Origin: Alphaproteobacteria bacterium
GTDB taxonomy: Bacteria; Pseudomonadota; Alphaproteobacteria; MPNO01; UBA2964
NCBI GenBank assembly: GCA_012103315.1
Contig: WLWZ01000007.1
Coordinates: 124,001-188,000, forward strand
Length of the DNA stretch: 64,000 nt
Reading direction: 5' to 3'
The position numbers and the translations under genes are program-made. Under the pieces are notes generated by a model. It was not told the origin of the DNA and ran no database searches. It was given only the letters and a program-made list of their open reading frames with translations. Positions 9,787 through 18,847 of the stretch are shown here, piece after piece. Position 1 is the first letter of the stretch. Each line of letters opens with the position of its first letter.

Positions 9787-10986
9787 TCAATCTTCGAGGC
9801 GGGGAATAGCCACCCGCTCCGTTACACTTAAGCCGTAACCATCGATGCCCTTGATTGTGCTTTCCTTGGTATTTGTCAACAAACGCATATCCGTAATTCC
9901 AAGATCACGCAGAATTTGGGCGCCTATACCATAGTCACGAATTACAGGCGCAGGCTTATCTCCAGGTGGTTTGATCGGTTGAACGCCCGAAACCGCATCG
10001 CGCAAACTGACCTGGTTTGAAAACCGCGCATTCCACGAGTCGCGGATGAGCACTGCTGCACCGCGTCCTTCTTCCGCGACTAAACGCAATGACATTTCCA
10101 GCTCACCGGCCCGCGGATTCTGAATATCCCGCAACGTATCATCCAACACATTAAGAGCATGCATCCGAACAAGAACAGGTTCATCAGTTGTGACATCACC
10201 TTTCACCACGGCGACATGTTCAGTTCCGTTCACCTGGCTCTCATAAATGATGAGATCAAATTCGCCACCAACCGCTCGTTTTAAGGTTGTTTCGATCGTC
10301 CGTTCAACAGTCGCATCATGCCGGAGGCGATATGCAATAAGGTCTGCAATTGTACCCAATTTCAAATTATGTTCTTGGCAAAAGCCAACGAGATCGGGGA
10401 GACGCGCCATCGTGCCGTCGTCCTTCATAATCTCGCAGATCACCCCCGACGGGTTAAGACCAGCGAGGCGAGAAAGATCAACTGCAGCTTCTGTATGCCC
10501 GGCGCGGACCAGGACACCACCGTCACGCGCAACTAAAGGAAATACGTGGCCCGGACTAACGATCGACTCTTCGCCATTATTTTCATTAATCGCGACTTCA
10601 ATGGTTTTCGCGCGATCACCTGCAGAAATACCTGTCGTCACGCCTTCGCGTGCTTCAATCGAAATCGTAAAGGCGGTACTGAGCGGCGCCTTATTTTCAT
10701 TCACCATCATCGAAAGGCCGAGCCCTTTGACCCGTTCGTTCGTCAATGACAGGCAAACGAGCCCACGCCCATGAGTCGCCATAAAATTCACCGCATCGGC
10801 ATCACATTTATCACCAGCGATGATTAGGTCGCCTTCATTCTCGCGATCCTCATCATCGACGAGCACGACCATTTTCCCGTCTGCAATATCTGCGATTAAT
10901 TCTTCCGGCGACGACAAAGCGGCGTGCAGGTCGTTAGACTCAGCTGACATTGAATTTTCCTCTGAAGCGGCTGGTTGTTTTGCCAC
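9787..10986 (-). CDS. ribBA: 3,4-dihydroxy-2-butanone-4-phosphate synthase with degenerate GTP cyclohydrolase II domain (RibBX type)
   Basis: A 399-residue two-domain protein. The N-terminal RibB domain is complete: DDEDRENEGDLI (44-55), FMATHGRGLVCL, STAFTISIEAREGVTTGIS and RAGHTEAAVDL. The C-terminal domain (about 228-399) has the RibA fold blocks (GEFDLIIYESQVNGTEHVAVVKGD) but the region that should hold the zinc-binding Cys and CDC motif reads VLVRMHALNVLDDTLRDI (from 271), with none of the three cysteines. GTP cyclohydrolase II activity is thus unlikely, and a separate ribA must exist elsewhere. It matches the RibBX variant known from proteobacteria. It sits between ribE (2-base gap) and ribH. 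Confidence 0.93.
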   Translation of the reverse strand: MAKQPAASEENSMSAESNDLHAALSSPEELIADIADGKMVVLVDDEDRENEGDLIIAGDKCDADAVNFMATHGRGLVCLSLTNERVKGLGLSMMVNENKAPLSTAFTISIEAREGVTTGISAGDRAKTIEVAINENNGEESIVSPGHVFPLVARDGGVLVRAGHTEAAVDLSRLAGLNPSGVICEIMKDDGTMARLPDLVGFCQEHNLKLGTIADLIAYRLRHDATVERTIETTLKRAVGGEFDLIIYESQVNGTEHVAVVKGDVTTDEPVLVRMHALNVLDDTLRDIQNPRAGELEMSLRLVAEEGRGAAVLIRDSWNARFSNQVSLRDAVSGVQPIKPPGDKPAPVIRDYGIGAQILRDLGITDMRLLTNTKESTIKGIDGYGLSVTERVAIPRLED

Positions 10987-10988
10987 GT

Positions 10989-11576
10989 TTATTCCTTTTC
11001 TAACAGCCGGCTTACGTAACGGGCCAGCATATCTATCTCTAGGTTAATCCGATCACCTTCTGACTTCTCGCCAAACGTCGTACAGGCTTGTGTATGACTA
11101 ATAATATTTACGCCAAATCGATTGTCGGACACCTCGTTCACCGTCAGGGAAACACCTTCCAAGGCGACCGATCCTTTCTCTGCAATAAAAGACTTAAGCT
11201 CTTCAGGTGCTTCCAGCTCAAACCGTTTACTATCACCCTCAACTTTCGTCGCAATAATTTGGGCGATGCCATCGACATGTCCGGATACAATATGCCCACC
11301 GAGTTCCTCACCTAGCTTCAAAGCCCTCTCGGTATTTACCTTACTCCCGACGGACCAATCACCAATGGTTGTTCTATCAAGTGTTTCCGCAGAAGCTTCT
11401 ATGGCAAACCAACCATCACCTTTTTCAACGACGGTTAAACAGGGCCCAGAGCAGGCAATTGACGCGCCCAACTCTATTTCAGCCGTATCATAGCTCGTAC
11501 TAATTTCGATACGCGTATCACCACGCTTCTCGATTGAGCGAACCTCGCCAACATCTGTGATAATACCTGTGAACAT
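10989..11576 (-). CDS. ribE: Riboflavin synthase alpha subunit
   Basis: A 195-residue enzyme that dismutates two molecules of lumazine to riboflavin. It opens with the conserved MFTGIITDVGEV and has two lumazine-binding half-barrels, with repeats ELGASIACSGPCLTVVEKGD and SVALEGVSLTVNEVSDNRFG, the second also ending in a NIISHT segment. GHIVSGHVDGIAQI is the substrate loop. It lies 4 bases after ribD and 2 bases before ribBA in a continuous minus-strand rib operon. Confidence 0.97.
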   Translation of the reverse strand: MFTGIITDVGEVRSIEKRGDTRIEISTSYDTAEIELGASIACSGPCLTVVEKGDGWFAIEASAETLDRTTIGDWSVGSKVNTERALKLGEELGGHIVSGHVDGIAQIIATKVEGDSKRFELEAPEELKSFIAEKGSVALEGVSLTVNEVSDNRFGVNIISHTQACTTFGEKSEGDRINLEIDMLARYVSRLLEKE

Positions 11577-11580
11577 ATCT

Positions 11581-12705
11581 TTAACCTGTCACACTATAAC
11601 GCTCGACGACATCGTCGCCCACGCTCTCTACATAAAGCCTATTTATGCATTTTGCATCCCGTAGGCGCTCAATACCCATCTCGGCGATAGCGGGCAACCC
11701 ATCGCCGCCAGTTATTTTCGCTGCTCGATACCAAAATACCTCGTCGATAAGCCCAAGCTTAAGAAACGCCGCGGCAATAACCCCGCCTCCCTCAACAAGC
11801 AAACGCGTAATCCCTTTATCCGCGAGAACAGCCAGAACGGCCTCTAAATCGGGATACCCATCCGGATTCGGCGAAATATCAAATATCTCTACAGCGCCAT
11901 CGATGTAAGCACGTCTACGGTCCGCATTCTGGGGCGTTTCTGCAAAGGCAAACAACCAAGTCGGCGTCTCTCTTGCGCTTGTTACAAGCTCGTGCGTCAA
12001 AGGCAATCGCATTCGGCCATCGACAACGATACGAACCGGTGACCGACTAGCTAAACCGGGTAGACGGCAGGTCAATATCGGATTATCTTCCGCCGCCGTT
12101 CGAGCGCCGACTAAAATTGCATCATGATTTGCGCGCAACATGTGCCCCGAACGCCTAGCCGAGTCGCCGGTCACCCATTCGCTGTCGCCAGATCTCGTTG
12201 CTATGCGCCCGTCGAGGGTTGTCGCAAGTTTCAACGTTACATGGGGACGTGATTTGGTCACACGTTTTAAGAATCCACTTGTCACCACCTCGGCTTGGGC
12301 TTGGCAAACCCCGAGATCAACCCGAATACCGGCATCACGAAGCATCTGAACCCCGCCACCGCTTACACGAGGGTCAGGATCTTCCAGTGCGACAACAACT
12401 CGGGACATGCCACTATCAATAAGCGCCTGGGCACAAGGTGGGGTTTCTCCATGATGGGCACAGGGTTCTAGCGTTACATAAGCCGTTGCCCCCTGCGCCG
12501 CTTCGCCAGCGCGCTTCAATGCATCCGTTTCAGCGTGGGGACGCCCGCCAGGTTGCGTCCATCCGCGCCCAACGACTTTATTTTCAGCAACAATTACACA
12601 ACCAACCGAAGGATTTGGCCATGTCTGGCCGAGGCCGCGCTCAGCCAAGCTAATCGCGGTCTTCATATGCGCTTGGTCGACATTAGTCGTCGTCGAGGTC
12701 ACCAA
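11581..12705 (-). CDS. ribD: Bifunctional pyrimidine deaminase/reductase RibD
   Basis: A 374-residue two-domain protein for the deamination and ribose reduction steps of riboflavin synthesis. The deaminase half has [11 protein letters not shown], the zinc and catalytic HAETDAL and [15 protein letters not shown]. The reductase half has [35 protein letters not shown] and LLVEGGG. The first codon of the long frame is TTG (12705), overlapping the end of nrdR by 23 bases; an internal ATG at 12666 would remove residues that the family normally has, so the upstream start is kept, with reservations. Confidence 0.95.
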   Translation of the reverse strand: MVTSTTTNVDQAHMKTAISLAERGLGQTWPNPSVGCVIVAENKVVGRGWTQPGGRPHAETDALKRAGEAAQGATAYVTLEPCAHHGETPPCAQALIDSGMSRVVVALEDPDPRVSGGGVQMLRDAGIRVDLGVCQAQAEVVTSGFLKRVTKSRPHVTLKLATTLDGRIATRSGDSEWVTGDSARRSGHMLRANHDAILVGARTAAEDNPILTCRLPGLASRSPVRIVVDGRMRLPLTHELVTSARETPTWLFAFAETPQNADRRRAYIDGAVEIFDISPNPDGYPDLEAVLAVLADKGITRLLVEGGGVIAAAFLKLGLIDEVFWYRAAKITGGDGLPAIAEMGIERLRDAKCINRLYVESVGDDVVERYSVTG

Positions 12706-13144
12706 GAGTTCCTACGAAATCTTCAAAATCGCGGGCTTCGCGGAAATTTCTATACACTGATGCAAAACGTACATAAGCAACGGAATCGAGGGTCGACAGC
12801 CCATCCATGACAAGTTCACCGACGCGTTGCGATGGGATGTCGCTTTCACCGCTGCTTTCGAGTCGTCGGACGATGCTGTTGATTAACCGCTCTATACGCT
12901 CGGGTTCGACTTGGCGTTTCCGCAGTGAAATATTGAGCGACCGGGCCAGTTTATCACGATCAAACGGTTCCCGCTTTCCGTTCTGTTTAACAACTGTCAA
13001 TTCACGAAGTTGAACCCGTTCGAAGGTCGTAAACCGCGCGCCGCAGCCTATACAGGCACGACGGCGCCGAATAGCAGCCCCCTCTTCGGTCGGTCGAGAA
13101 TCTTTAACTTGAGTATCTTCAGCACCACAAAACGGACAATGCAT
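12683..13144 (-). CDS. nrdR: Transcriptional repressor NrdR
   Basis: A 153-residue repressor of ribonucleotide reductase genes. The N-terminal zinc ribbon is intact (C3, C6, C31, C34: MHCPFCG and [12 protein letters not shown]), followed by the ATP-cone domain beginning [20 protein letters not shown]. NrdR senses dATP/ATP through the cone and binds NrdR boxes. No nrd genes are in the window. Location between glyA and ribD is typical for alphaproteobacteria. Confidence 0.97.
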   Translation of the reverse strand: MHCPFCGAEDTQVKDSRPTEEGAAIRRRRACIGCGARFTTFERVQLRELTVVKQNGKREPFDRDKLARSLNISLRKRQVEPERIERLINSIVRRLESSGESDIPSQRVGELVMDGLSTLDSVAYVRFASVYRNFREARDFEDFVGTLGDLDDD

Positions 13145-13163
13145 GTTTCGGTTGCCCCACTAG

Positions 13164-14474
13164 TTATTGATTTGTGTAAATTGGAAAACGTTCACAGAGC
13201 TCGCCTACCTGCTTGCGAACTTTTTGTTCAACAGCACTATTGTCACCGTTACTGGCTGCTAAACCGTCTAAAACTTCAACAATCATATTACCAACGGCCG
13301 TAAACTCCTCAGGTCCGAAGCCTCGCGTTGTCGCAGCGGGTGTTCCTAGCCGAATTCCGGAGGTAATCGTTGGTTTCTCTGGATCAAACGGTATGCCGTT
13401 TTTATTGCACGTAATACCGGCATTTTCGAGGCTGGCCTCCGCCACCTTACCTGTAAGGCCTTTGGGACGGAGATCGACGAGCATTAAGTGGGTATCGGTT
13501 CCTCCTGAAACGATATCCAACCCTTGATCAGCCAGCGTTGCTGCCAAGGTTTGAGCGTTCTCAACGACGCGCGCGGCATATCCTTTAAACTCCGGTCTCA
13601 ATGCCTCTCCAAATGCGACTGCTTTGGCCGCAATAACATGCATTAACGGACCACCCTGCGTTCCAGGAAAGATCGAAGAGTTGATTTTCTTCCCAATATC
13701 TTCGTCGTTTGAAAGGATCATCCCACCACGAGGCCCACGCAAAGTCTTATGGGTCGTTGTTGTTACGACATGGGCATGAGGCAAAGGACTTGGGTGCACA
13801 CCACCCGCTACGAGTCCTGCGAAATGCGCCATATCTACCATCAAATACGCACCGACAGAATCCGCAATCTCTCGAAAACGCGCAAAATCAATCACCCTCG
13901 GATATGCGGAACCTCCAGCAACAATTATCTTCGGGTTATGCTCTTTAGCGAGAGCCGCAACCTCATCATAATCGATACGATGATCGTCTTCGCGAACCCC
14001 GTATTGGACGGCATTCATCCATTTCCCAGAAAAGTTAGGCTTTGCCCCATGGGTAAGGTGTCCGCCAGCCGCCAAAGACATTCCGAGCAACGTATCCCCC
14101 GGCTGACAAAGGGCAACATAAACCCCAAGATTAGCCTGCGCGCCTGCGTGTGGTTGGACATTGGCGTAGGCACAGCCAAACAACTTTTTGGCCCGATCCA
14201 ACGCTAACTGTTCTGCAACGTCAACATACTCACAACCACCGTAATAACGCCTACCAGGATAACCTTCAGCGTATTTATTGGTCATAACAGAACCGTTCGC
14301 CTCCAAAACCGCCGCTGACACGACGTTTTCGGAAGCAATGAGCTCAACCTGATTTTGCAGACGCCCTAGTTCATCCTGAATCGAACCAAACAACTCGGGA
14401 TCACGTGTGCTCAAATCTTCTGAAAAGAAACCACTATTTACAAGCTGTTGACCGCCTGTATCTTCGCTCGCCAT
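13164..14474 (-). CDS. glyA: Serine hydroxymethyltransferase
   Basis: A 436-residue PLP enzyme interconverting serine and glycine with transfer of the one-carbon unit to tetrahydrofolate. The PLP-lysine is K243 in [14 protein letters not shown]. Other signatures: [10 protein letters not shown] (46-55), [27 protein letters not shown] and [14 protein letters not shown]. Length and order are normal. It is preceded by rpiB (30-base gap) and followed by nrdR. Confidence 0.98.
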   Translation of the reverse strand: MASEDTGGQQLVNSGFFSEDLSTRDPELFGSIQDELGRLQNQVELIASENVVSAAVLEANGSVMTNKYAEGYPGRRYYGGCEYVDVAEQLALDRAKKLFGCAYANVQPHAGAQANLGVYVALCQPGDTLLGMSLAAGGHLTHGAKPNFSGKWMNAVQYGVREDDHRIDYDEVAALAKEHNPKIIVAGGSAYPRVIDFARFREIADSVGAYLMVDMAHFAGLVAGGVHPSPLPHAHVVTTTTHKTLRGPRGGMILSNDEDIGKKINSSIFPGTQGGPLMHVIAAKAVAFGEALRPEFKGYAARVVENAQTLAATLADQGLDIVSGGTDTHLMLVDLRPKGLTGKVAEASLENAGITCNKNGIPFDPEKPTITSGIRLGTPAATTRGFGPEEFTAVGNMIVEVLDGLAASNGDNSAVEQKVRKQVGELCERFPIYTNQ

Positions 14475-14504
14475 TACTTCAACAATCCTTCTAAGAAACT
14501 GAAT

Positions 14505-14939
14505 TCAGCCAAGTTTTTTGACACGACGTTCGTGCCTCCCACCTTCGAATTCGGTTGAGAAAAACTTACTAACACATTGTTTTGCAACAGGTAGTTCTAT
14601 TAAACGTTCGCCGAGAACGAGTATATTGGCGTCATTATGTTGACGCGCCAGTTCCGCAGAAACTTCATCGCTGCAAAGCGCTGCCCTAATGCCTTTATGA
14701 CGGTTGGCCGCAATCGACATGCCGATACCACTTCCGCACACCAACACCCCCCGCTCAGCTTCACCACCTTCTATTGCTTTGACTACGAGTTCCGCAAAGT
14801 CAGGGTAATCCACCGAATCCGCGCTATCAGTACCTAAATCTAAGACCGTAAACCCCATGTCACGCAGCTGGACCGTAAGATCAAGCTTCATTTCATAGCC
14901 GCCGTGATCTGCGCCAACTGCTATCGTTTTCTGAGACAT
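14505..14939 (-). CDS. rpiB: Ribose 5-phosphate isomerase B
   Basis: A 144-residue RpiB/LacA family enzyme interconverting ribose 5-phosphate and ribulose 5-phosphate. ADHGGYEMK at the N-terminus, the catalytic Cys68 in GVLVCGSGIGMSIAANR and His101 in RQHNDANILVLG are visible. It heads the minus-strand run rpiB-glyA-nrdR-ribD, a pairing with glyA that is common in Rhodospirillales and Rhizobiales. Confidence 0.95.
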   Translation of the reverse strand: MSQKTIAVGADHGGYEMKLDLTVQLRDMGFTVLDLGTDSADSVDYPDFAELVVKAIEGGEAERGVLVCGSGIGMSIAANRHKGIRAALCSDEVSAELARQHNDANILVLGERLIELPVAKQCVSKFFSTEFEGGRHERRVKKLG

Positions 14940-15264
14940 TTGATCAGATCCAAGGAGTGTTGGAATTAATAGCGAGAACCTACCATATATAGTTGATGGA
15001 AGACCAGCCCGCGCTAATTGTCGTCGTTTAATCCCTTATTCCAGAACTATAACAGCATCTAGTATTGAATTGGATCCTATAGAATAAAATCACTAAGAAA
15101 CTCTCGTAAACGGAATTTCACTGCGACATATAGAATTCAAAACGGCGACGTAAAGATTAAATTCAATAATTATAGAACATTTTTTCCAAAATTTATTGAC
15201 AGTTAAAGGCATAAAGGTAGTCTTCGCGCTCTCTACCCTTTCATTAAATTAGGTGTTCGATCTT
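14940..15264. other. Gene-free AT-rich region between rpiB and mucR
   Basis: About 325 bases with no coding frame that I can support. It separates divergent rpiB and mucR and has many A/T-tract and TpA steps in its right half (from about 15130). Such DNA is the preferred target of MucR/Ros proteins, which commonly repress their own promoters, so autoregulation here is plausible but is inference. Confidence 0.6.
15196..15223 (+). promoter_or_regulatory. Candidate sigma70 promoter of mucR
   Basis: A perfect -35 TTGACA (15196-15201), a 16-base spacer, and a weak -10 TAGTCT (15218-15223), about 42 bases before the mucR start codon. Only three of six -10 positions match, so the call rests mainly on the -35 and position. 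Confidence 0.4.
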
Positions 15265-15708
15265 ATGGCAGAAGAAAACAACACAGTCGTTCCGAGCGGT
15301 GAAGTCCTTAGAATGGCTGTCGAAATTGTTTCCGCCTACGTGAGCAATAATCCAGTTAATGCGGCTCAAGTTCTTGAAGTAATTAATACTGTTTATACAT
15401 CGCTGACTTCTTTGAATGGTCGAAATGCAGATGGTGGTGCTGAACCGCCGAAACCTGCTGTTAGCATTCGCCGCTCGGTGACACCCGATTACATCGTATG
15501 CCTTGAAGACGGCAAAAAATTGAAGATGCTGAAACGCCATTTACGCGCGTCATACGGCATGACACCTGATGAATACCGGACGAAATGGGGGCTTCCGCCA
15601 GATTATCCGATGGTAGCGCCAAATTACGCGGAACAACGCGCAAACTTCGCAAAGCGCATTGGTCTTGGCCGCAAAAAGGGCGAAAAAGTACCGCGCCGCC
15701 GCAAATAG
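15265..15708 (+). CDS. MucR/Ros family transcriptional regulator with degraded zinc site
   Basis: A 147-residue regulator of the Ros/MucR family, which controls surface polysaccharide, motility and many acquired genes by binding AT-rich DNA. The start is ATG 15265, with AGGTG 9 bases upstream. The N-terminal oligomerisation region is followed by the zinc-finger-like domain DYIVCLEDGKKLKMLKRHL and the conserved TPDEYRTKWGLPPDYPMVAP. In the usual C-x2-C...H...H site the second Cys is Asp82 and the second His is Ser96 (RASYG in place of RTHYG), leaving only C79 and H92. Zinc-independent relatives are known in rhizobia. Confidence 0.92.
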   Translation: MAEENNTVVPSGEVLRMAVEIVSAYVSNNPVNAAQVLEVINTVYTSLTSLNGRNADGGAEPPKPAVSIRRSVTPDYIVCLEDGKKLKMLKRHLRASYGMTPDEYRTKWGLPPDYPMVAPNYAEQRANFAKRIGLGRKKGEKVPRRRK

Positions 15709-15720
15709 CCTTAAATAAAA

Positions 15721-15748
15721 AGCCCGCGCGGTTACTACCCGGCGGGCT
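15721..15748. terminator. Intrinsic terminator between mucR and the livK-like gene
   Basis: AGCCCGC (15721-15727) pairs with GCGGGCT (15742-15748), with two mismatches and two further G-C pairs inside. A run of A precedes it and TAATTTTTT follows it, so it can serve the convergent mucR and binding-protein genes. Confidence 0.85.
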
Positions 15749-15773
15749 TAATTTTTTGGGCTATATACCGGCT

Positions 15774-16874
15774 CTATTTAAAATAATCGTATTTGCCGCT
15801 CTTCCATTCATATAGGACGTAGCCAGGCGCCGTCACATCGCCTTTTTTGTCAAAGCCAAACGTCCCGATAACGGTATCAAACTTCATAGATTTCAGTGCC
15901 TTAATAACTTTTCCGGTATCGGTAGATTTTAGTTTTTCGACAGCTTGGGCCCAAGCCTGGATAGCGCCGTAAGTATAGAGCGTATAGCCCTCCGGTTCGT
16001 ACCCAGCTTTTCGCGATTTCTCGACCACCGAAGCGGCCTTCGGATTCTTGCGTGGATCAGGGCTAAATGTCATCAGCGTTCCCTCTCCGGCCTTCCCAGT
16101 TATCGACCAATATTCATCTGTAACCAACGCGTCACCGGACACAAGAATGGTTTTCATTCCTTGTTGGCGCATTTGTCGGACCATAAGCCCAGCTTCGGTG
16201 TGATAGCCGCCGACATACAGCACATCAACACTGGCCGCCTTTAACTTGGTCACTAAAGCCGTGTAATCCTTTTCCCCAGCGGTGTAGGCATCATACATAA
16301 CCGGCTTTACACCGTTCATTTTTAACGTCTTATGTGTTTCGTCAGCCAATCCTTTACCATAAGCCGTTTTGTCATGGACGACGGCTATATTCTTCTTACC
16401 AAATTGTTTTGAGAGGAAATTACCAGCAACCAATCCCTGCTGATCATCCCGGCCACAAACGCGGAAGACGTTTGGAAGACCACGTTCGGTGAGTTTTGGG
16501 TTTGTCGAAGCCGGAGAAATCTGCAGAACATCTTCTTCAGCATACACATCTGAAGCTGGGATCGAGGACCCTGAGCAGAAGTGGCCCGCTACCAACTTAA
16601 CGCCTTTGGAAGCCAGTTGATTTGCGACAGCAACTGCCTGCTTCGGGTCGCAGGCATCATCTCCAATCTCCAATCGGAGCTTTTGACCCAGGACCCCTCC
16701 TCTTGCGTTGAGGTCCTGAACAGCCAATTCTGCGCCTTTACGCATTTGTTCACCGAAGGAGGCGTATTGCCCTGTCATCGGTCCAGCTGTTGCAATGACA
16801 ATGTCAGCCTTTGCGGAAATACTATTTAGACCGAGCGCTAATACGGCCAGTACACCTAAAGAACCCGTTTTCAT
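15774..16874 (-). CDS. Branched-chain amino acid ABC transporter substrate-binding protein
   Basis: A 366-residue periplasmic binding protein of the LivJ/LivK type. A signal peptide (LGVLAVLALGLNSISAKA) precedes DIVIATAGPMTGQYASFGEQ, the standard start of the mature domain. The type I fold shows GGVLGQKLRLEIGDDACDPK and VAGHFCSGSSIPASDVY. Two cysteines likely form the usual disulfide. Specificity could be leucine/isoleucine/valine or another small amino acid or amide. It lies downstream of livF and DUF6867-like genes, separated by 89 bases. Confidence 0.92.
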   Translation of the reverse strand: MKTGSLGVLAVLALGLNSISAKADIVIATAGPMTGQYASFGEQMRKGAELAVQDLNARGGVLGQKLRLEIGDDACDPKQAVAVANQLASKGVKLVAGHFCSGSSIPASDVYAEEDVLQISPASTNPKLTERGLPNVFRVCGRDDQQGLVAGNFLSKQFGKKNIAVVHDKTAYGKGLADETHKTLKMNGVKPVMYDAYTAGEKDYTALVTKLKAASVDVLYVGGYHTEAGLMVRQMRQQGMKTILVSGDALVTDEYWSITGKAGEGTLMTFSPDPRKNPKAASVVEKSRKAGYEPEGYTLYTYGAIQAWAQAVEKLKSTDTGKVIKALKSMKFDTVIGTFGFDKKGDVTAPGYVLYEWKSGKYDYFK

Positions 16875-16963
16875 TTTTCTTCTCCGTTCACGAAATTTTT
16901 GCCCCCGTCGAGGTTTGACGTATCAATCTTAACGAACTCGCTATTCACGGCAACAGTCTCCAG

Positions 16964-17299
16964 CTAAACACTGTCTATATTCTTCCATCCGAGAAGCCCT
17001 TTTCGGCAATAAAGCCAAGGGTATTGCCTGACCATAATACTAACGCGCGTGATCCTGTAGCCCAGAAAGGCAATCAGCATGATTACGCAACTATCCATGA
17101 CATAACCAGACGCGGACAAAAGCTGTCCTTTAAACAGGGCATAAACAAAAAACCGATCAAATCCTCCCAATAGCAGGCTGTATGCGATGAGCTGCCATAT
17201 CGGCCGCCATGTGCTCGCAAGCGCCTGACCAGTAAGATAGCCCGCGCCACCCATAAAGATCGCGGTGAAAATCAAAAAAACCCAAATATCAGCGGTCAT
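16964..17299 (-). CDS. Small membrane protein of the liv operon (DUF6867-like)
   Basis: A 111-residue protein with three predicted membrane helices (IWVFLIFTAIFMGGAGYLTG; IWQLIAYSLLLGG; VIMLIAFLGYRIT), then WLYCRKGLLGWKNI. Its ATG overlaps the livF stop (ATGA). Proteins like this, in the same place after LivF, are a constant feature of alphaproteobacterial liv operons (the DUF6867 family by my recollection). Function is unknown; the position argues for a role with this transporter. Confidence 0.75.
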   Translation of the reverse strand: MTADIWVFLIFTAIFMGGAGYLTGQALASTWRPIWQLIAYSLLLGGFDRFFVYALFKGQLLSASGYVMDSCVIMLIAFLGYRITRVSIMVRQYPWLYCRKGLLGWKNIDSV

Positions 17300-18036
17300 G
17301 CGTCGGCTACTTTCTTCACAGCGCCTTCCAAATAAGCTTCCTGTACTTCTGCATTGCCTAAAAGCTCGCTCCCAGTCCCCGTTAACGTAATGACGCCATT
17401 GACCATTACAAAGCCGCGATGAGCGAGCCGTAAAGCGTGATATGCATTCTGCTCAACCAAAAACACCGTCATGCCTTCTTGTTCGTTTAAGCGTTTAATC
17501 GCCTGAAAAATTTGAGAAACAATCATCGGCGCCAATCCCAGAGAAGGCTCATCAAGCAGCAGCAATTTAGGATTGCTCATGAGCGCTCTCGCAATGGCCA
17601 GCATTTGTTGTTCGCCACCGGACAAAGTTCCCCCACGTTGGCTCCGCCTCTCCTTTAGCCTCGGAAATAAATTAAACACCCGTTCAAACGCGTCTGCCTG
17701 ATTAGCTCCAGGGTTCGCAACACTGCCCATCAACAGATTTTCTTGTACTGTCATACGCGGGAATATCCGCCGCCCTTCCGGAGAATGGGCGATGCCTGCG
17801 CGTGCAATCTCATGCGTTGGCGTTTGTGTAATATCATTTCCATCAAATAGGATCTGGCCAGTCGCTGCCCGTGGCTCACCACAAACCGTCATCAGTAACG
17901 TTGTCTTGCCGGCCCCATTTGCCCCAATAAGGCTAACAATCTCACCAGGGGCGACATCTAGGGAAACACCTCTCAATGCCTGGATGCGTCCGTAAAAGGC
18001 ATCTATACCAGAAAGCTGTAACATCACCTCAGACAT
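17296..18036 (-). CDS. livF: Branched-chain amino acid ABC transporter ATP-binding protein LivF
   Basis: The cytoplasmic ATPase LivF. With the ATG at 18036 it is 246 residues, preceded by AGGA 8 bases upstream and overlapping the livG stop by 8 bases. The long open frame further upstream (to 18177) reads through livG in another frame and is not part of the protein. Walker A GANGAGKTTLL, the LSGGEQQMLAIARAL signature, Walker B LLLLDEPSLGLAP and the H-loop neighbourhood VFLVEQNAYHALRLA are present. The C-terminus GVITLTGTGSELLGN-VQEAYLEG is LivF-like. Confidence 0.95.
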   Translation of the reverse strand: MSEVMLQLSGIDAFYGRIQALRGVSLDVAPGEIVSLIGANGAGKTTLLMTVCGEPRAATGQILFDGNDITQTPTHEIARAGIAHSPEGRRIFPRMTVQENLLMGSVANPGANQADAFERVFNLFPRLKERRSQRGGTLSGGEQQMLAIARALMSNPKLLLLDEPSLGLAPMIVSQIFQAIKRLNEQEGMTVFLVEQNAYHALRLAHRGFVMVNGVITLTGTGSELLGNAEVQEAYLEGAVKKVADA

Positions 18037-18847
18037 TCGAGCTTTCCTGAGCATCACCATCCTCACCGAGATAAGCCCGTATAACAGCGGGGTCCGACCG
18101 TACGGCATCTGGTTCCCCGTCCGCGATCTTTCGGCCATAATCGAGAACGATGATCTTATCGGAAATCTCCATGACAACGCTCATATCATGCTCGATGAGG
18201 AGAACCCCTATTCCATCATCATTGCGGATTGAAATGAGGAGTTCATTTAGTTCCGCCGATTCTCGTGGATTCAATCCGGCGGCTGGTTCATCGAGACACA
18301 ACATCGCTGGGTTCGTGCACATTGCGCGTGCTATTTCGAGCCGACGCTGATCGCCATAAGGCAAATTGCCAGCATCCCAGTCTGAACGGGCCAATAAGCC
18401 TATCCGCTCCAGCCAATGCTCGGCTTTCTCAATTGCTTCACTTTCAACTGTTCGATATCGAGGCAACCCGAGTAGCCCAGCAATTGAAAACATCGAAGCA
18501 TTCATCAATTTTGTATGCTGAGCGACAACAAGATTTTCCAACACAGACATTTGTGGAAACAGGCGAATATTTTGGAATGTCCGGGCTATTCGAGCCTCTC
18601 GCGCGATCCGAAAACCTTCCATTTGCTCAAGCTGATACTGTGATTCACCAAATGAAACGATTAAACGGCCAACCGTTGGGGGATAAAATCCCGTCAGACA
18701 ATTGAACACCGTCGTTTTTCCAGCACCATTGGGACCGATGATCGCCGTTATTCTACGATCAGCCGCGTCGAATGATAAATCATCTACGGCAGTTAATCCG
18801 CCAAATTGCATTGAAAGATGTTCGACAGACAGAAGGGGCTTCGTCAT
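18029..18847 (-). CDS. livG: Branched-chain amino acid ABC transporter ATP-binding protein LivG
   Basis: A 272-residue ATPase. Walker [19 protein letters not shown], the LivG-specific insertion [19 protein letters not shown], signature [15 protein letters not shown], Walker [16 protein letters not shown] and [13 protein letters not shown] are clear. LYG-type C-terminal tail [13 protein letters not shown] is standard. Its ATG overlaps the livM stop (ATGA), so livM-livG-livF are coupled. Confidence 0.96.
   Translation of the reverse strand: MTKPLLSVEHLSMQFGGLTAVDDLSFDAADRRITAIIGPNGAGKTTVFNCLTGFYPPTVGRLIVSFGESQYQLEQMEGFRIAREARIARTFQNIRLFPQMSVLENLVVAQHTKLMNASMFSIAGLLGLPRYRTVESEAIEKAEHWLERIGLLARSDWDAGNLPYGDQRRLEIARAMCTNPAMLCLDEPAAGLNPRESAELNELLISIRNDDGIGVLLIEHDMSVVMEISDKIIVLDYGRKIADGEPDAVRSDPAVIRAYLGEDGDAQESSNV

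Noticed and set aside
10247..10774. 175-codon plus-strand frame inside ribBA
   Set aside because: It lies antisense to the conserved RibB domain, with no ribosome-binding site and Arg/Ser-rich shadow composition.
9300..12705. FMN riboswitch for the rib operon
   Set aside because: The rib genes follow glyA and nrdR with short or overlapping junctions and no leader long enough to hold one.
14940..15264. A possible sRNA or riboswitch in the rpiB-mucR gap
   Set aside because: I see AT-rich DNA and a -35 element but no conserved secondary structure or terminator; nothing to support an RNA gene.
17296..18177. LivF starting at 18177 with 47 extra residues
   Set aside because: The added part overlaps livG out of frame and reads as non-protein; the ATG at 18036 has a ribosome-binding site and gives a normal LivF length.
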